Below, piece by piece: positions 1 to 8,013 of a stretch of DNA of 58,674 nucleotides. The stretch spans positions 1-58,674 of the forward strand of contig JBNJGO010000002.1 of the NCBI GenBank assembly GCA_051819745.1. The letters are read 5' to 3'. The DNA is from SKGA01 sp051819745 (GTDB taxonomy: Archaea; Nanobdellota; Nanobdellia; Woesearchaeales; SKGA01). Each line of letters opens with the position of its first letter. Within the stretch, counting starts at the first letter, position 1. Position numbers and translations under genes: made by a program. The notes under the pieces are model-generated. The model searched no databases. It was not told where the DNA came from and was given only the letters and a program-made list of their open reading frames with translations.

Positions 1-138
1 TCTAAAAACAAACTCATTCATATTTTTTATTGCCCGTGTTAATTCAAAAACATCAGATATTTTGGGTCCATAAAAAACCCAAAAAATCTTATCTTTATCG
101 CAACGTCTTTTAAGATTTTCATTAAGAGATTCATCCAT
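1..138 (-). CDS. N-terminal part of an unknown protein, cut by the window edge
   Basis: A reading frame of 46 codons starts with ATG at 136-138 and runs off the left edge without a stop. The visible residues begin MDESLNENLKRRC and continue with a hydrophobic/aromatic stretch (IFWVFYGPK). No family is recognisable from so little. An in-frame stop lies about 50 bases upstream, so this ATG is the only good start. The 113 bases between it and the Nudix gene hold no other gene. Confidence 0.4.
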   Translation of the reverse strand, partial: MDESLNENLKRRCDKDKIFWVFYGPKISDVFELTRAIKNMNEFVFR

Positions 139-251
139 ACAGATAATGCAATTAATTTGTAGATTTATTAAGATTTGTAAACACTAAATAGTTACTATGT
201 AGAACAATCAACCGATGTATCCAGAAAAAAAAGAGCTGAACAATCTAATCT

Positions 252-641
252 TCATTTATTTTTTACATAGGATTGTATTCTCTCTTTTTCTCCAATACTA
301 AAAGCATAATCATCTATTTCTTTTAGTGTTATCCAGGCATAATCGGAGTGTTCGTCACTTAATGTTACCTTTGACGTTGTTGTGTTTGCTTCGAATTGAA
401 ATCGTAAGTATTGTTTGTTCTTGTGAGAAAAAATTTCTGAATAAAGATAGCGCACATCAATTATTCCAAGCGATGTTTCTTCTTCAAGTTCTCTTAGACA
501 AGCAGTTTCTATGGATGTGTCGTTATGTTCAACTGCACCGCCTGGCAAGTGCCAGACCTCCTTGTTTGCTTTTTGCAAAATGAGTATTCTATTATCGTAT
601 TGGACGAATGCTTTTGTAACGGCTTTAAAGGTTGGCTTCAA
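252..641 (-). CDS. Nudix hydrolase
   Basis: This 129-residue protein has a Nudix box at about residues 35-58, with GG at 34-35 and the core RELEEET at 50-56. Nudix enzymes hydrolyse nucleoside diphosphates linked to another group, using Mg2+ held by the REL-EE glutamates; the substrate cannot be told here. The spacing between GG and REL is one residue longer than the usual box, so the fit is slightly relaxed. The start is TTG at 639-641, because no ATG precedes the conserved region; GGAG lies 9 bases upstream inside the end of the preceding PRC-barrel gene, whose stop is only 3 bases away. This suggests co-transcription and coupling with the two PRC-barrel genes. Confidence 0.85.
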   Translation of the reverse strand: MKPTFKAVTKAFVQYDNRILILQKANKEVWHLPGGAVEHNDTSIETACLRELEEETSLGIIDVRYLYSEIFSHKNKQYLRFQFEANTTTSKVTLSDEHSDYAWITLKEIDDYAFSIGEKERIQSYVKNK

Positions 642-644
642 CTA

Positions 645-1082
645 TTACAACTCCGAAGATTTTTTGAGAAGCACTTGAGTGTTGATTGATTTTATGTGTT
701 TTGCAGAGATCGTTTGTTTATGCGAGCTTAATTTGTTTTTTGAAACGTGAATTGTCTTGAGCTTTCCTTTTATGACACTAACATCTTGGACCATTCCAAT
801 AACGTTTCCTTGAGCATTAATAACTTTCAGACCAACATATTTTGTTCTTGGAATATAGTCAAGAAATATGGAGTCAATACCAAAGTTTTTCACATAATCA
901 ATACCTACAAACAGGTTTGGTTTCATAAACCCTTGATCGATTGTTATTCCTGTAAGTTGTTTTTCTTTTCTATCTATGTGGAGTTTTAACACAACACCTA
1001 GAATTTCTCCTTCAGAATCTAAAGCATCTTTTCCGAGGATGTCATCTGAAGTCACTTCTTTTAAGAGTTTTTGTCGTCCCAT
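645..1082 (-). CDS. PRC-barrel domain protein, two domains
   Basis: This 145-residue protein has two PRC-barrel-like beta domains, about residues 14-78 (ILGKDALDSEGEILGVV opens it) and 80-140 (YVGLKVINAQGNVIGMV opens it). The G-x-x-V/A-x-D/N-x-x-G-x-x-G-x-V pattern is typical of the fold. PRC barrels are small adaptor domains; in Haloferax, PRC-barrel proteins CdpB1/CdpB2 work in cell division, but nothing here proves that role. ATG at 1080-1082 is preceded by AGGTG. It lies 8 bases after the upstream PRC-barrel gene and directly before the Nudix gene, so the three form an operon. Confidence 0.75.
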   Translation of the reverse strand: MGRQKLLKEVTSDDILGKDALDSEGEILGVVLKLHIDRKEKQLTGITIDQGFMKPNLFVGIDYVKNFGIDSIFLDYIPRTKYVGLKVINAQGNVIGMVQDVSVIKGKLKTIHVSKNKLSSHKQTISAKHIKSINTQVLLKKSSEL

Positions 1083-1090
1083 AAGTGCAC

Positions 1091-1555
1091 CTAATTATGT
1101 GTTGTGGATAGTATTATATTTTTTTTGGCTACATCGATAAATTCTTTTTTTATGGTTTCTGGTTTGGAGAAAGGTTTTTTCTTTATGATAATCGCTTCGT
1201 AAGTGTTTGATTCTGTTTCTCGTTTTAGATCGATTACTTTTCCTAGTTTTTTACCATCAGCATCAAAAACATATTTTCCGATGAGTAAGAGAACAGGGTC
1301 TATTTGTAACATTATCGAAATGGGTGTTAAGTCTTTGATGTATTCTTTGCCAATAAAGATAGTGGATAATTTTTTGTTTTTAACCATCAGACCTTTCAAA
1401 GAATGTTTTGGAGAGAGTATAATATCGCTAACTGTACCGACCAAATCTCCTGATTTTGAATAGACTTTTTTGCCGAGATAAAATCGCAAGCTTAGTGTTG
1501 ATTCCATCTTTGTTTTTGAAGTTGTTAATTTTTTGAATGTTTGTGAGGAAGCCAT
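1091..1555 (-). CDS. PRC-barrel domain protein, two domains
   Basis: This is a 154-residue paralogue-like partner of the next gene. Two PRC-barrel patterns are visible: residues about 23-85 (YLGKKVYSKSGDLVGTVSD at the start) and 90-150 (LIGKYVFDADGKKLGKVID at the start). The N-terminus is basic and Ser/Thr-rich. It is the first gene of the PRC-PRC-Nudix operon; a TATA-like TTTATATATAA lies at about 1607-1618 on the minus strand. ATG at 1553-1555 has a weak GGTGA upstream; a later ATG at residue 17 is possible because the conserved part starts after it. A heterodimer of the two neighbours is an inference from the tandem arrangement. Confidence 0.72.
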   Translation of the reverse strand: MASSQTFKKLTTSKTKMESTLSLRFYLGKKVYSKSGDLVGTVSDIILSPKHSLKGLMVKNKKLSTIFIGKEYIKDLTPISIMLQIDPVLLLIGKYVFDADGKKLGKVIDLKRETESNTYEAIIIKKKPFSKPETIKKEFIDVAKKNIILSTTHN

Positions 1556-1688
1556 TATTTCACCGTTTTTTTCTTAGGGGTTTATTTTTAATTCCTATTA
1601 GCAGTTCATTATATATAAATATTTCATTTCAGAGGGTCCATTCCAAAAGGAATAAAATGGTATAACCAACAAGATAAAAAACAAACTC

Positions 1689-1710
1689 TTCGACCCGAGA
1701 TCGGGGCGAA
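1689..1710. other. Imperfect hairpin in the 3' region of the DedA-like gene
   Basis: TTCG-A-CCCGA, a 2-base loop, then TCGGG-G-CGAA forms a 9-bp stem with one A/G mismatch. It stands out in an AT-rich 227-base intergenic region (1556-1782). It lies about 75 bases beyond the stop of the DedA-like gene, so a 3'-UTR element is possible. No oligo-T tract follows directly. Confidence 0.35.
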
Positions 1711-1782
1711 TAATAAATATGCAAAAATACGCAAAAGTGCTGATACTATCTTGTGGGACGAGGCCATTTCAGACATTTAGCT

Positions 1783-2421
1783 TCATACGATAAATAATAA
1801 TCCAACATAAAGGACAGCCACTTTCAAGAATTGTCCTGCTAAAAACATCGTGTAAAATCGTTTTTTGTTATAGCGAAAAACACCTACTATTGCCGAAAGA
1901 GGAGGAGCAGGGAGTGGAAGCAAGTTAAAAAGAAATATTGTTAATCCACCATATCGATTTAGTTTTGATTTTATTTTGTAAAATTGTTTTGTTGATATAA
2001 GTCGTTTTGCAAGTGTCGATAAGTTTTTCCCAAGAGTGTAATTCAGAGTAAATGAAAGAGTGAGACCGGTCAAATAAAGAACGAGCACGAAAAAAGGATT
2101 ACCTGAGGAGATAAGAAATTTTCCAACAATAACTTCTAGAGGTATAAATACAAAAAACAATCCTCCAAATAATGCCGCGTATAATACACCTAGAAGATTT
2201 GAACCTCCTATCATATCACTAACATGAGTGACAAGACCATTTATCCATTCAAAGAGAAAAAAGTCGATATGTTGAAGCGAGAAGACATATACAATAACAA
2301 GGATCGCTATAAGAGCGAGAATAGCAAATAATGTGTAGGCAAAAGTCTTTTTTTCTTTTCCAGCATATTCGAATGTTTTATGTGCTTTAAAACCCTTATT
2401 TTGATCAAATGTGTCAATCAT
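1783..2421 (-). CDS. DedA/VTT-family membrane protein
   Basis: A 212-residue integral membrane protein when started at ATG 2419-2421, with about five hydrophobic segments. The C-terminal half carries the DedA/VTT (SNARE-associated) pattern: YGGLTIFLFNLLPLPAPPLS, then VGVFRYNKKRFYTMFLAGQF. DedA proteins act in membrane homeostasis and lipid flipping in bacteria and eukaryotes; the substrate here is unknown. The frame stays open 27 codons upstream to 2502, but that extension is Cys/Tyr-rich and unlike the family, so the internal ATG before a charged cytoplasmic tail (IDTFDQNKGFKAHKT) is preferred. It is transcribed alone and divergently from the 2586 gene. Confidence 0.7.
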   Translation of the reverse strand: MIDTFDQNKGFKAHKTFEYAGKEKKTFAYTLFAILALIAILVIVYVFSLQHIDFFLFEWINGLVTHVSDMIGGSNLLGVLYAALFGGLFFVFIPLEVIVGKFLISSGNPFFVLVLYLTGLTLSFTLNYTLGKNLSTLAKRLISTKQFYKIKSKLNRYGGLTIFLFNLLPLPAPPLSAIVGVFRYNKKRFYTMFLAGQFLKVAVLYVGLLFIV

Positions 2422-2585
2422 AGAATTATTAAACAAAGAACCATTTAAAAAGATTACTTTGTAATGTCCAGTAAAAACAGCATAATAACAGCATAAATTC
2501 AAAAAAAGCCCAACGACAAGAACATAACATCTTCAAAGTTGTAGTAATCGAAATAATTATAATAATAGTTATATTTCTAATAAGT

Positions 2586-3539
2586 ATGAAACAAGTTGAA
2601 GAAAAGTTTAGAAATCTTGCCATTAAACTTTGGATCACCATTCCACAAATCGTTGAAGGCACTATAATAACTCCTTCTTCTGTTGATAAGTTTAACAAGA
2701 AATATCTTGATAAGCAATCGGAGATTATCGCTTTAGATAGTGAGCTTGTAAGTAAATATAAGACAATTATTGATATTGCTGATAAAAAAAGAGGTATCAG
2801 CAGTTCAGATTATAATAATAATGCTTTTGCATTAAATCATTTGGCTCGAAGTCTAGTTACTACAACAAGACATCTACTCAGGGACCTGTTTGAAGATAGA
2901 AGAAACGAGCATGCTTCAAAAGAACAATTTGAAACGTTTAAGAAATATGCTGGTACAGGAAAATTTCTTGAAACAAATGTCACCGGAGATTATCTTTTTC
3001 GAGGAATTTTGTTTTACAACGAATATAATAGTAAGAATCTTCTTGAGAGAACCACTATTTTTAATCAAAACCATCAAGCGAAATTGTTTGTTGATCAAGT
3101 ATCGTGGAATGAGATGATACGAGAAGCTCAAAGAAAAGTTGATACTTTTAGTGATGAAAAAAAGAGTGTTTCTTTTGATATTTCAAGAACCGAGTATGAA
3201 AGTGAACATAAAAAACTTGAGAACTTATGTTCAAATGGTTGTTTGGTTGAATTTTATGAAAATAGTCCTTATCTGAAATTTGATTTGAGTACAAAACAAC
3301 TTGCAAATCATTTAGGAACACCAAAAAATATGTCTTCAATTGAAAATTTTAATCTTTACACTATCATTAATGAAAACAGAGCAGACAAGTATGTTGATAT
3401 TTTTTCAACCCAAGCGTTAAAGTCGCCTTTTTTAGGGAAAAAAGTTTCTGATTTAAATAAGGAACCATCATATATTAATCCTTTATTGGAACCAGGAATG
3501 ACAATTGATATAGTTAGTTCCTATCTTTTTAGAAGTTAG
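2586..3539 (+). CDS. Unknown soluble protein (317 aa)
   Basis: No family recognised. The protein is mostly charged and predicted soluble, with no signal peptide or membrane segment; an N-terminal helical part (1-130) includes the amphipathic stretch LNHLARSLVTTTRHLLRDLF. The central part has regularly spaced charged helices (EYESEHKKLENLC). ATG at 2586 follows a TATA-like AATTATAATA at about 2556, which fits a leaderless start. It converges on the next gene and the two share the bases TTAG (3536-3539) as overlapping stop codons. Confidence 0.7.
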   Translation: MKQVEEKFRNLAIKLWITIPQIVEGTIITPSSVDKFNKKYLDKQSEIIALDSELVSKYKTIIDIADKKRGISSSDYNNNAFALNHLARSLVTTTRHLLRDLFEDRRNEHASKEQFETFKKYAGTGKFLETNVTGDYLFRGILFYNEYNSKNLLERTTIFNQNHQAKLFVDQVSWNEMIREAQRKVDTFSDEKKSVSFDISRTEYESEHKKLENLCSNGCLVEFYENSPYLKFDLSTKQLANHLGTPKNMSSIENFNLYTIINENRADKYVDIFSTQALKSPFLGKKVSDLNKEPSYINPLLEPGMTIDIVSSYLFRS

Positions 3540-4291
3540 TGATCGAGAGCATTGTATAATTCTATCGCATTTTCTAAAATAGGAACGAAATCAGAATTAT
3601 AGTTGTGTTGAGGTGTTTTTCCAAAAAAAAGTATTCTTGCTAAAGGATAATCGTCAAGCCCATTATTCCATTTTGGCGCCATTTGCATGAAAAAAGTATA
3701 TGTCTCGTCATGGCGTAGCTTTTTATAATCGGATAGTTCAAGTTCATTCAAAATAATACTTGATTCCTGTTGAGGTTTTTGTTGGTAAAAATCATCGGAA
3801 AGCAATACTGATTGAAATGCATAAGTTGAATCAATTAATTCAATTTTTCTTGGGAGAATACCTTTAAGTTCTTCATTATTTTCAAGAGAAAATCCCGAAT
3901 AAATATTTTTGATTTTGGCATTAACTTCGACAATATGAAATGGAAACGAGTTGTTTGAAGCAGGGTCCAATCGTAAGAAGTCATCACGTTTATCTAGCAA
4001 ATCAGCTTCATACTTTTTTGAAAGGTTATTATTCTTAAAATAGTCAAAAGAGTCAGCATAATCTTTAACATGTCGAGTGAGCGATGGCAAAAGATAATCT
4101 AGACCTGAAAAGGTAAAAAAACCACGGTTGTTTTGTTTATGAGATAATGCTCTATAAAAATAAATAATGTCTTTAAGAGAGTCTGCTTTAAAAAATCGCA
4201 TCCTGTCTTTGAGGTCTGATTTAACATCAAATAATCTGGAAATATTTGAATTCATCAAGTCATAAGGGAGCAATGAAGTGGTATCTTTCAT
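3536..4291 (-). CDS. Unknown soluble protein (251 aa)
   Basis: No family recognised. The protein lacks a signal peptide if started at ATG 4289-4291; the frame is open to 4318 but those 9 residues (MFFLFSLII) look like read-back into the promoter, and TTTTTATATG at 4317-4326 sits 30 bases before the chosen ATG. Tracts such as DDFLRLDPASNNSFPFHIVEV and YTFFMQMAPKWNNGLDDYP look like a globular fold. It meets the 2586 gene tail to tail with a 4-base overlap of stops. It may be a lineage-specific protein. Confidence 0.65.
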   Translation of the reverse strand: MKDTTSLLPYDLMNSNISRLFDVKSDLKDRMRFFKADSLKDIIYFYRALSHKQNNRGFFTFSGLDYLLPSLTRHVKDYADSFDYFKNNNLSKKYEADLLDKRDDFLRLDPASNNSFPFHIVEVNAKIKNIYSGFSLENNEELKGILPRKIELIDSTYAFQSVLLSDDFYQQKPQQESSIILNELELSDYKKLRHDETYTFFMQMAPKWNNGLDDYPLARILFFGKTPQHNYNSDFVPILENAIELYNALDH

Positions 4292-4373
4292 AATAATAAG
4301 AGAGAAAAGAAAAAACATATAAAAAAGTTGTGTTTGTAACCACTAAATAATACTAATTTGTAGGTTGTTCTTG

Positions 4374-4634
4374 TCAGAATTCTGCACTTTGAACAACTTC
4401 TTTCATCGTCATCAACCAAGAAGGATTAAGATAATACTTTTTCTCTTGCTGGCAAACAACTGATTTTCGCTCGAGAGTCTTAAGCATTTTATGAACATAT
4501 TGATAAGACACATAATATTCTCTCATCTTTAACTGATTGTAAACCTCGCGTGCTGAACTCATAGGATTATTAGCGACAACAAGACCTATTTTTGCAGATA
4601 TATTATTTCCTAATGGATCCCACATCATCGACAT
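4374..4634 (-). CDS. Small winged-helix DNA-binding protein
   Basis: This 86-residue protein has one winged helix: residues about 12-36 (IGLVVANNPMSSAREVYNQL), recognition helix at 44-56 (YVHKMLKTLERKS) and a wing VCQQEKKYYLNP. It follows the Lrp-like gene by 12 bases, with AGAGGT placed 7 bases before ATG 4632-4634, so the two are one operon. Two nearby ATGs (residues 3 and 4) fit the ribosome site less well. It may be a co-regulator of the divergent 5382 unit; this is inferred only from position. Confidence 0.75.
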   Translation of the reverse strand: MSMMWDPLGNNISAKIGLVVANNPMSSAREVYNQLKMREYYVSYQYVHKMLKTLERKSVVCQQEKKYYLNPSWLMTMKEVVQSAEF

Positions 4635-4646
4635 AATATCTACCTC

Positions 4647-5063
4647 TCATTGTATTGTTTGAAGCCGAAAAAAAACTTCTGTTTTATTAATCGGACAAGT
4701 TGAATGAAATGTGGACATGAATGTTGAAAATTCTTGTTCATCGCCACAAATCAAATCGAACAAAATATCATATCGTCCTGTAACAGCAGAAATAGATGAA
4801 ACCACCGTTTGATTGGTTAAAAAAGAAATGACCGCATCCATATTTCCTTTTGTTCGAACAAGAACAGACCCTGAAACATATCCTAATCGTTCTGGCGCGT
4901 GAGATATTGTGTGTCGTTTGATAATTCCTTGTTGCTTTAAACAGGAAACGCGTTGCATAATAGTCATTGTATTAAGCCCACAATCACGAGCAATATCCGC
5001 ATATGATCGCCGACCATCTTTTCTAAGTTGTGCAATTATTGTTGTATCAATATCATCAACCAT
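4647..5063 (-). CDS. Lrp/AsnC-family transcription regulator
   Basis: A 138-residue protein with the family layout: N-terminal helix-turn-helix opening DDIDTTIIAQLRKDGRRSYA and recognition helix NTMTIMQRVSCLKQQGII, then an RAM-type ligand domain (about 65-138) with VTGRYDILFDLICGDEQEF. These regulators form dimers to octamers and bind amino acids or related ligands. The frame is open to 5096, but ATG 5061-5063 matches the family N-terminus, and GTTTATAATT at 5085-5094 is a TATA box at leaderless distance, overlapping the longer version. A perfect 11-bp inverted repeat at 5117-5143 and further half-sites lie upstream, suggesting autoregulation and control of the divergent operon. Confidence 0.88.
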   Translation of the reverse strand: MVDDIDTTIIAQLRKDGRRSYADIARDCGLNTMTIMQRVSCLKQQGIIKRHTISHAPERLGYVSGSVLVRTKGNMDAVISFLTNQTVVSSISAVTGRYDILFDLICGDEQEFSTFMSTFHSTCPINKTEVFFRLQTIQ

Positions 5064-5103
5064 AAAGCTGTTGTTGTAAGTGACAATTATAAACATTCTT
5101 TTC

Positions 5104-5279
5104 GAAACAAAAGTAGTTTGTTTCAGAAAAAATCTGAAACAAAAGCAAAATAAGTATATGATAAACTCTCCAGTATAGAAAAAACCACTTCAAATTAATC
5201 TAAAAAAACAAAAATCCTGAAACAAAATTATTTTTTACTACTTTAAAGATAAAACAAGAGTTATATTTTGAAACAAGGT
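5104..5279. promoter_or_regulatory. Operator array with TGAAACAAA sites (Lrp candidate)
   Basis: TTTGTTTCAGA at 5117-5127 and TCTGAAACAAA at 5133-5143 form a perfect inverted repeat around AAAAA. Half-sites repeat at 5104-5112 (GAAACAAAA), 5218-5227 (TGAAACAAAA) and 5269-5279 (TTGAAACAAGG). All lie in the divergent region between the Lrp gene and the 5382 gene, upstream of both TATA boxes (5085-5094 minus; 5351-5360 plus). Binding by the neighbouring Lrp protein is inferred. Confidence 0.6.
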
Positions 5280-5350
5280 AACAGATAAAAACATAATAAT
5301 ATACAACGATTCAATAAAGATATGTTGAACCAAGTATGAACAAAACAAGA

Positions 5351-5360
5351 TTTATAAATA
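5351..5360 (+). promoter_or_regulatory. TATA box for the leaderless 5382 operon
   Basis: TTTATAAATA is centred about 26 bases before ATG 5382. No ribosome site precedes that ATG, which fits a leaderless archaeal transcript. Confidence 0.65.
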
Positions 5361-5381
5361 CCTAAACAAAATAATACAATT

Positions 5382-7004
5382 ATGCACGATATTGAGAAAT
5401 CAATCATACAAATATTTGCCAAACATCCTGAAGAAGAGCGATCAACAACCCATCTTGCCAAGGCAATGTATTCTCAAGCATACCAGCAAGCCCAACACAA
5501 TATTGAACAGCCAGATAAAGAATTACAACGAGTAGGAAAACGACAAAAAGCAAGATTACATCGAAAAATTCTTTATTATCTTAATAAATTAGAACAAGAT
5601 AATATCTTAATTCTCAATCGAGTTCATGGAAAAGGAGAAAAATTTTTCACACTCAATCCTAATAAAGAGATAATAACCGGAAGGGATCAAGCCATAAAAG
5701 ATGTTATTGAAAACACAACCATTAGTCAAGAAAATAAAAGCGAAGAGTTATTTGAACTTTCAGAATTTGAACGTGAAGGATGTATAAAGCGATTTGATGG
5801 AACTAATTGGACCAGTAAATTAAACGCGATAATGATTGAAGGAAATCAATTCAAAAATAGCGAACAATTATATGAAACAATACAGGAAATATATTCTTAT
5901 ATTAATGATGTGATAGGTATTCTAGATTTTCAAGATATTATAGCTAAAGAACCAATAGAAGTAACTAATTCAACCATCCAAAATATTGCTAAAGACACTG
6001 TTAATTACGGAAAGCAAATATCCCTTGTAATAGATGTTGCAAAAATAGGCAATACAACAAAAATAGCAGATGTTCTTAATATCATTGCCAGCATAGATCC
6101 AAAAAACACATACATCACGTTCCTTGCAAACGAACGAAGCATCGAACAACAACATCGTTTTTTCAAACAAATAATCACATTATTTTCACACAATAAAATA
6201 AGAATAAACATTCAAAATAAAGATATTAAAACGGCACCACTCATCCCAGGAAAAGCAGGAATGTATTCATTGGATGAAAATGATTGGAACACCTATTGCA
6301 CCAACATGCGAGGAAATATTATTGGCGTTTGTCTTGCTGAAACAAGTTTGTATTTGGACATGTATAGATTGAAACAAAAAAATATCACCTCTCATGAATT
6401 GAGAGAAATCATCTCTAAATCGGCAAAAGCCCTTATCAAAGGAACTAGTTCAAAGCGAAGAAAATCAGATGTGTTATTTAATAAAATAAACAAAACCAAT
6501 ACACCATACGAAAGTAAATTTTTCATGTATTCAAAAAATTATATCCGAATTTGGAATTATCAAATAGATGTCTCAAGAGAAGAATTTGAACAATTTATTG
6601 ATCTCTTGCAAGGTTGCGATCAAATACTAAAAGATATATCTCAAAAAGAAGAAATTATTTTCAAATCATGTGGGATTCCCATCCATATTAACATCTCATT
6701 ATCAAGTACATTTAAACGATTTGATAGGAATGCGTTAAGTCCTAGAAAATATAAGAAATTTACTATAAAGAACGAAAATGACTTATACAGTCAAACATTC
6801 AAAGAGTATACTAACAAAAGAAAACAAATGTTGCGAGTTTTTAGAAATAATGATCGGGTGCGGTTTTTTCGGGGAAAAGAATTCAGCACAGAAGAAGTGA
6901 TAAATGAATTTTCTGCAATTCTTCAAGCAAAAGATCTACCTTATTTTTCATATGATTTTAGAGCTCGAAAAGGAGAACTTACACTTCACGATTTTATTGG
7001 GTGA
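5382..7004 (+). CDS. Unknown protein with N-terminal winged helix (540 aa)
   Basis: Residues 1-95 look like a winged helix: IEKSIIQIFAKHP, then HRKILYYLNKLEQDNILILN and the wing GKGEKFFTLNP. The remainder is an unrecognised globular region. About 200-260 has alternating strands and helices (QISLVIDVAKIGNTTKIADV, then ITFLANERS), and about 310-345 has IIGVCLAETSLYLDMYRLKQ. The C-terminus (RKGELTLHDFIG) is basic then acidic. There are no membrane segments. It starts leaderless at 5382 and overlaps the next gene (stop TGA inside GTGA at 7001-7004), so the two products are probably made in fixed ratio and work together. Control by the divergent Lrp is likely from the operator array. Confidence 0.72.
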   Translation: MHDIEKSIIQIFAKHPEEERSTTHLAKAMYSQAYQQAQHNIEQPDKELQRVGKRQKARLHRKILYYLNKLEQDNILILNRVHGKGEKFFTLNPNKEIITGRDQAIKDVIENTTISQENKSEELFELSEFEREGCIKRFDGTNWTSKLNAIMIEGNQFKNSEQLYETIQEIYSYINDVIGILDFQDIIAKEPIEVTNSTIQNIAKDTVNYGKQISLVIDVAKIGNTTKIADVLNIIASIDPKNTYITFLANERSIEQQHRFFKQIITLFSHNKIRINIQNKDIKTAPLIPGKAGMYSLDENDWNTYCTNMRGNIIGVCLAETSLYLDMYRLKQKNITSHELREIISKSAKALIKGTSSKRRKSDVLFNKINKTNTPYESKFFMYSKNYIRIWNYQIDVSREEFEQFIDLLQGCDQILKDISQKEEIIFKSCGIPIHINISLSSTFKRFDRNALSPRKYKKFTIKNENDLYSQTFKEYTNKRKQMLRVFRNNDRVRFFRGKEFSTEEVINEFSAILQAKDLPYFSYDFRARKGELTLHDFIG

Positions 7005-7669
7005 TACCTATCGTAGAAATTACAGCAAAAACTACCAAAACAGCATGGATTAAAACAATACAATACATCAAAGAACATGGTCGAGAATATACTGACCACG
7101 ATAAAAGAGTGTGCAAAGAAGTAACCAATATAGTCATCACCATAAACAATAATAAACAACAAGATATTGAATACCCTATAAACACCATGACTTCTTCTAA
7201 TGAGTGGTTGTATCCTTCAAAAGAAGAACTTGAAAGCATCATGTTCAAGAAACAACCAGCGCCCACCTACGAATACACTTATGGAGGTCGATTGTTCAAT
7301 TTTTCTAATGTATTAAATCAAATAAAAGAAGTTATCATTCCTGCATTACAAAAAAATCCTCATTCAAGACAAGCAATAGCTTGCGTGTATAATCCCTTGC
7401 AAGATTCTGCGCGTGTAAATAGCAACATTCCTGCTTTGATGTATATTCAGTGTCGAAAACAAGAAAAGGGTTTGTTTCTCACCGCTATGTTTCGAAGTAA
7501 CGATATGTTGTTTGGCTTTCCTGCAAACATATATCAATTGTTCAAACTTCAAGAGTATATTTCTAGAGAAATCAATAGTGAAAATGATAGTATAAGTATA
7601 GTTTGTAATTCAGCACATTTATTTCTTGATAATCAAGCATTTATTAATGAGATTTTAGAAAAAAAATAA
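7001..7669 (+). CDS. Thymidylate-synthase-fold protein lacking the catalytic Cys
   Basis: This 222-residue protein (GTG start, overlapping the previous stop) follows the short archaeal/methanogen-type thymidylate synthase layout. Matches to the family are the N-terminal ITAKTTKTAW, YTYGGRLFNF at about 91-100, NPHSRQAIACVYNP (dUMP-phosphate region), FRSNDMLFGFPANIYQLFKL (family RSxD...G.P.N) and NSAHLFLDN in place of GDxHxYxNH. The active-site Cys of the family PC(H/L) motif is replaced by Ala in NIPALMYIQC, and the second Arg of SRR is Gln. It therefore probably cannot form the covalent dUMP intermediate, although phosphate- and base-binding residues remain. A nucleotide-binding or regulatory role with the 540-aa partner is inferred. 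Confidence 0.7.
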   Translation: MIPIVEITAKTTKTAWIKTIQYIKEHGREYTDHDKRVCKEVTNIVITINNNKQQDIEYPINTMTSSNEWLYPSKEELESIMFKKQPAPTYEYTYGGRLFNFSNVLNQIKEVIIPALQKNPHSRQAIACVYNPLQDSARVNSNIPALMYIQCRKQEKGLFLTAMFRSNDMLFGFPANIYQLFKLQEYISREINSENDSISIVCNSAHLFLDNQAFINEILEKK

Positions 7670-7687
7670 AAAATACAAACAAATATA

Positions 7688-7879
7688 TTATTTTTGATTA
7701 TATGTGTCGTTCACTCGAGAAATAGTATTTGGATATCTTATCCGACCATTAATGGTGTGTAAACCAAGACTATAATTGTTAACACCAGGCGAGTTTTGAT
7801 TCGGAGATACTACGTTCTTTTTGTATGTATCATTTGGCGATACAAATTTTTTTACTTGATAAATTAAGTCTATTGTCAT
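7688..7879 (-). CDS. Possible small Asn/Tyr/Ser-rich protein (63 aa)
   Basis: The frame is open on the minus strand; ATG at 7877-7879 is preceded about 29 bases upstream by TTTTAAAA (7905-7912), so a leaderless start is possible. The product (MTIDLIYQVKKFVSPND...) is rich in Asn, Ser and Tyr and has two VSPN repeats. There is no signal peptide and no recognised family. A longer frame reaches 7951, but those 24 residues look like promoter DNA. It converges with the 7001 gene. It may be chance. Confidence 0.3.
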   Translation of the reverse strand: MTIDLIYQVKKFVSPNDTYKKNVVSPNQNSPGVNNYSLGLHTINGRIRYPNTISRVNDTYNQK

Positions 7880-7960
7880 ACACGTAAAAAAATATAAATT
7901 TAATTTTAAAAGTTGTGAAATTTGAGTGTAATTACTAACTAGTAGGCACAAAATCGAAAG

Positions 7961-7970
7961 ATTTATATAT
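7961..7970 (+). promoter_or_regulatory. TATA box of the candidate structured RNA
   Basis: ATTTATATAT preceded by purine-rich CGAAAG (BRE-like, 7955-7960) predicts a start near 7990-7995, just before the structured region at 8014. A TACTAACTAGTA palindrome lies upstream at 7933-7944. Confidence 0.55.
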
Positions 7971-8013
7971 TAGTACCACTCTACAGTTGTTAGTTTGTAT
8001 TTAACAAACGATT

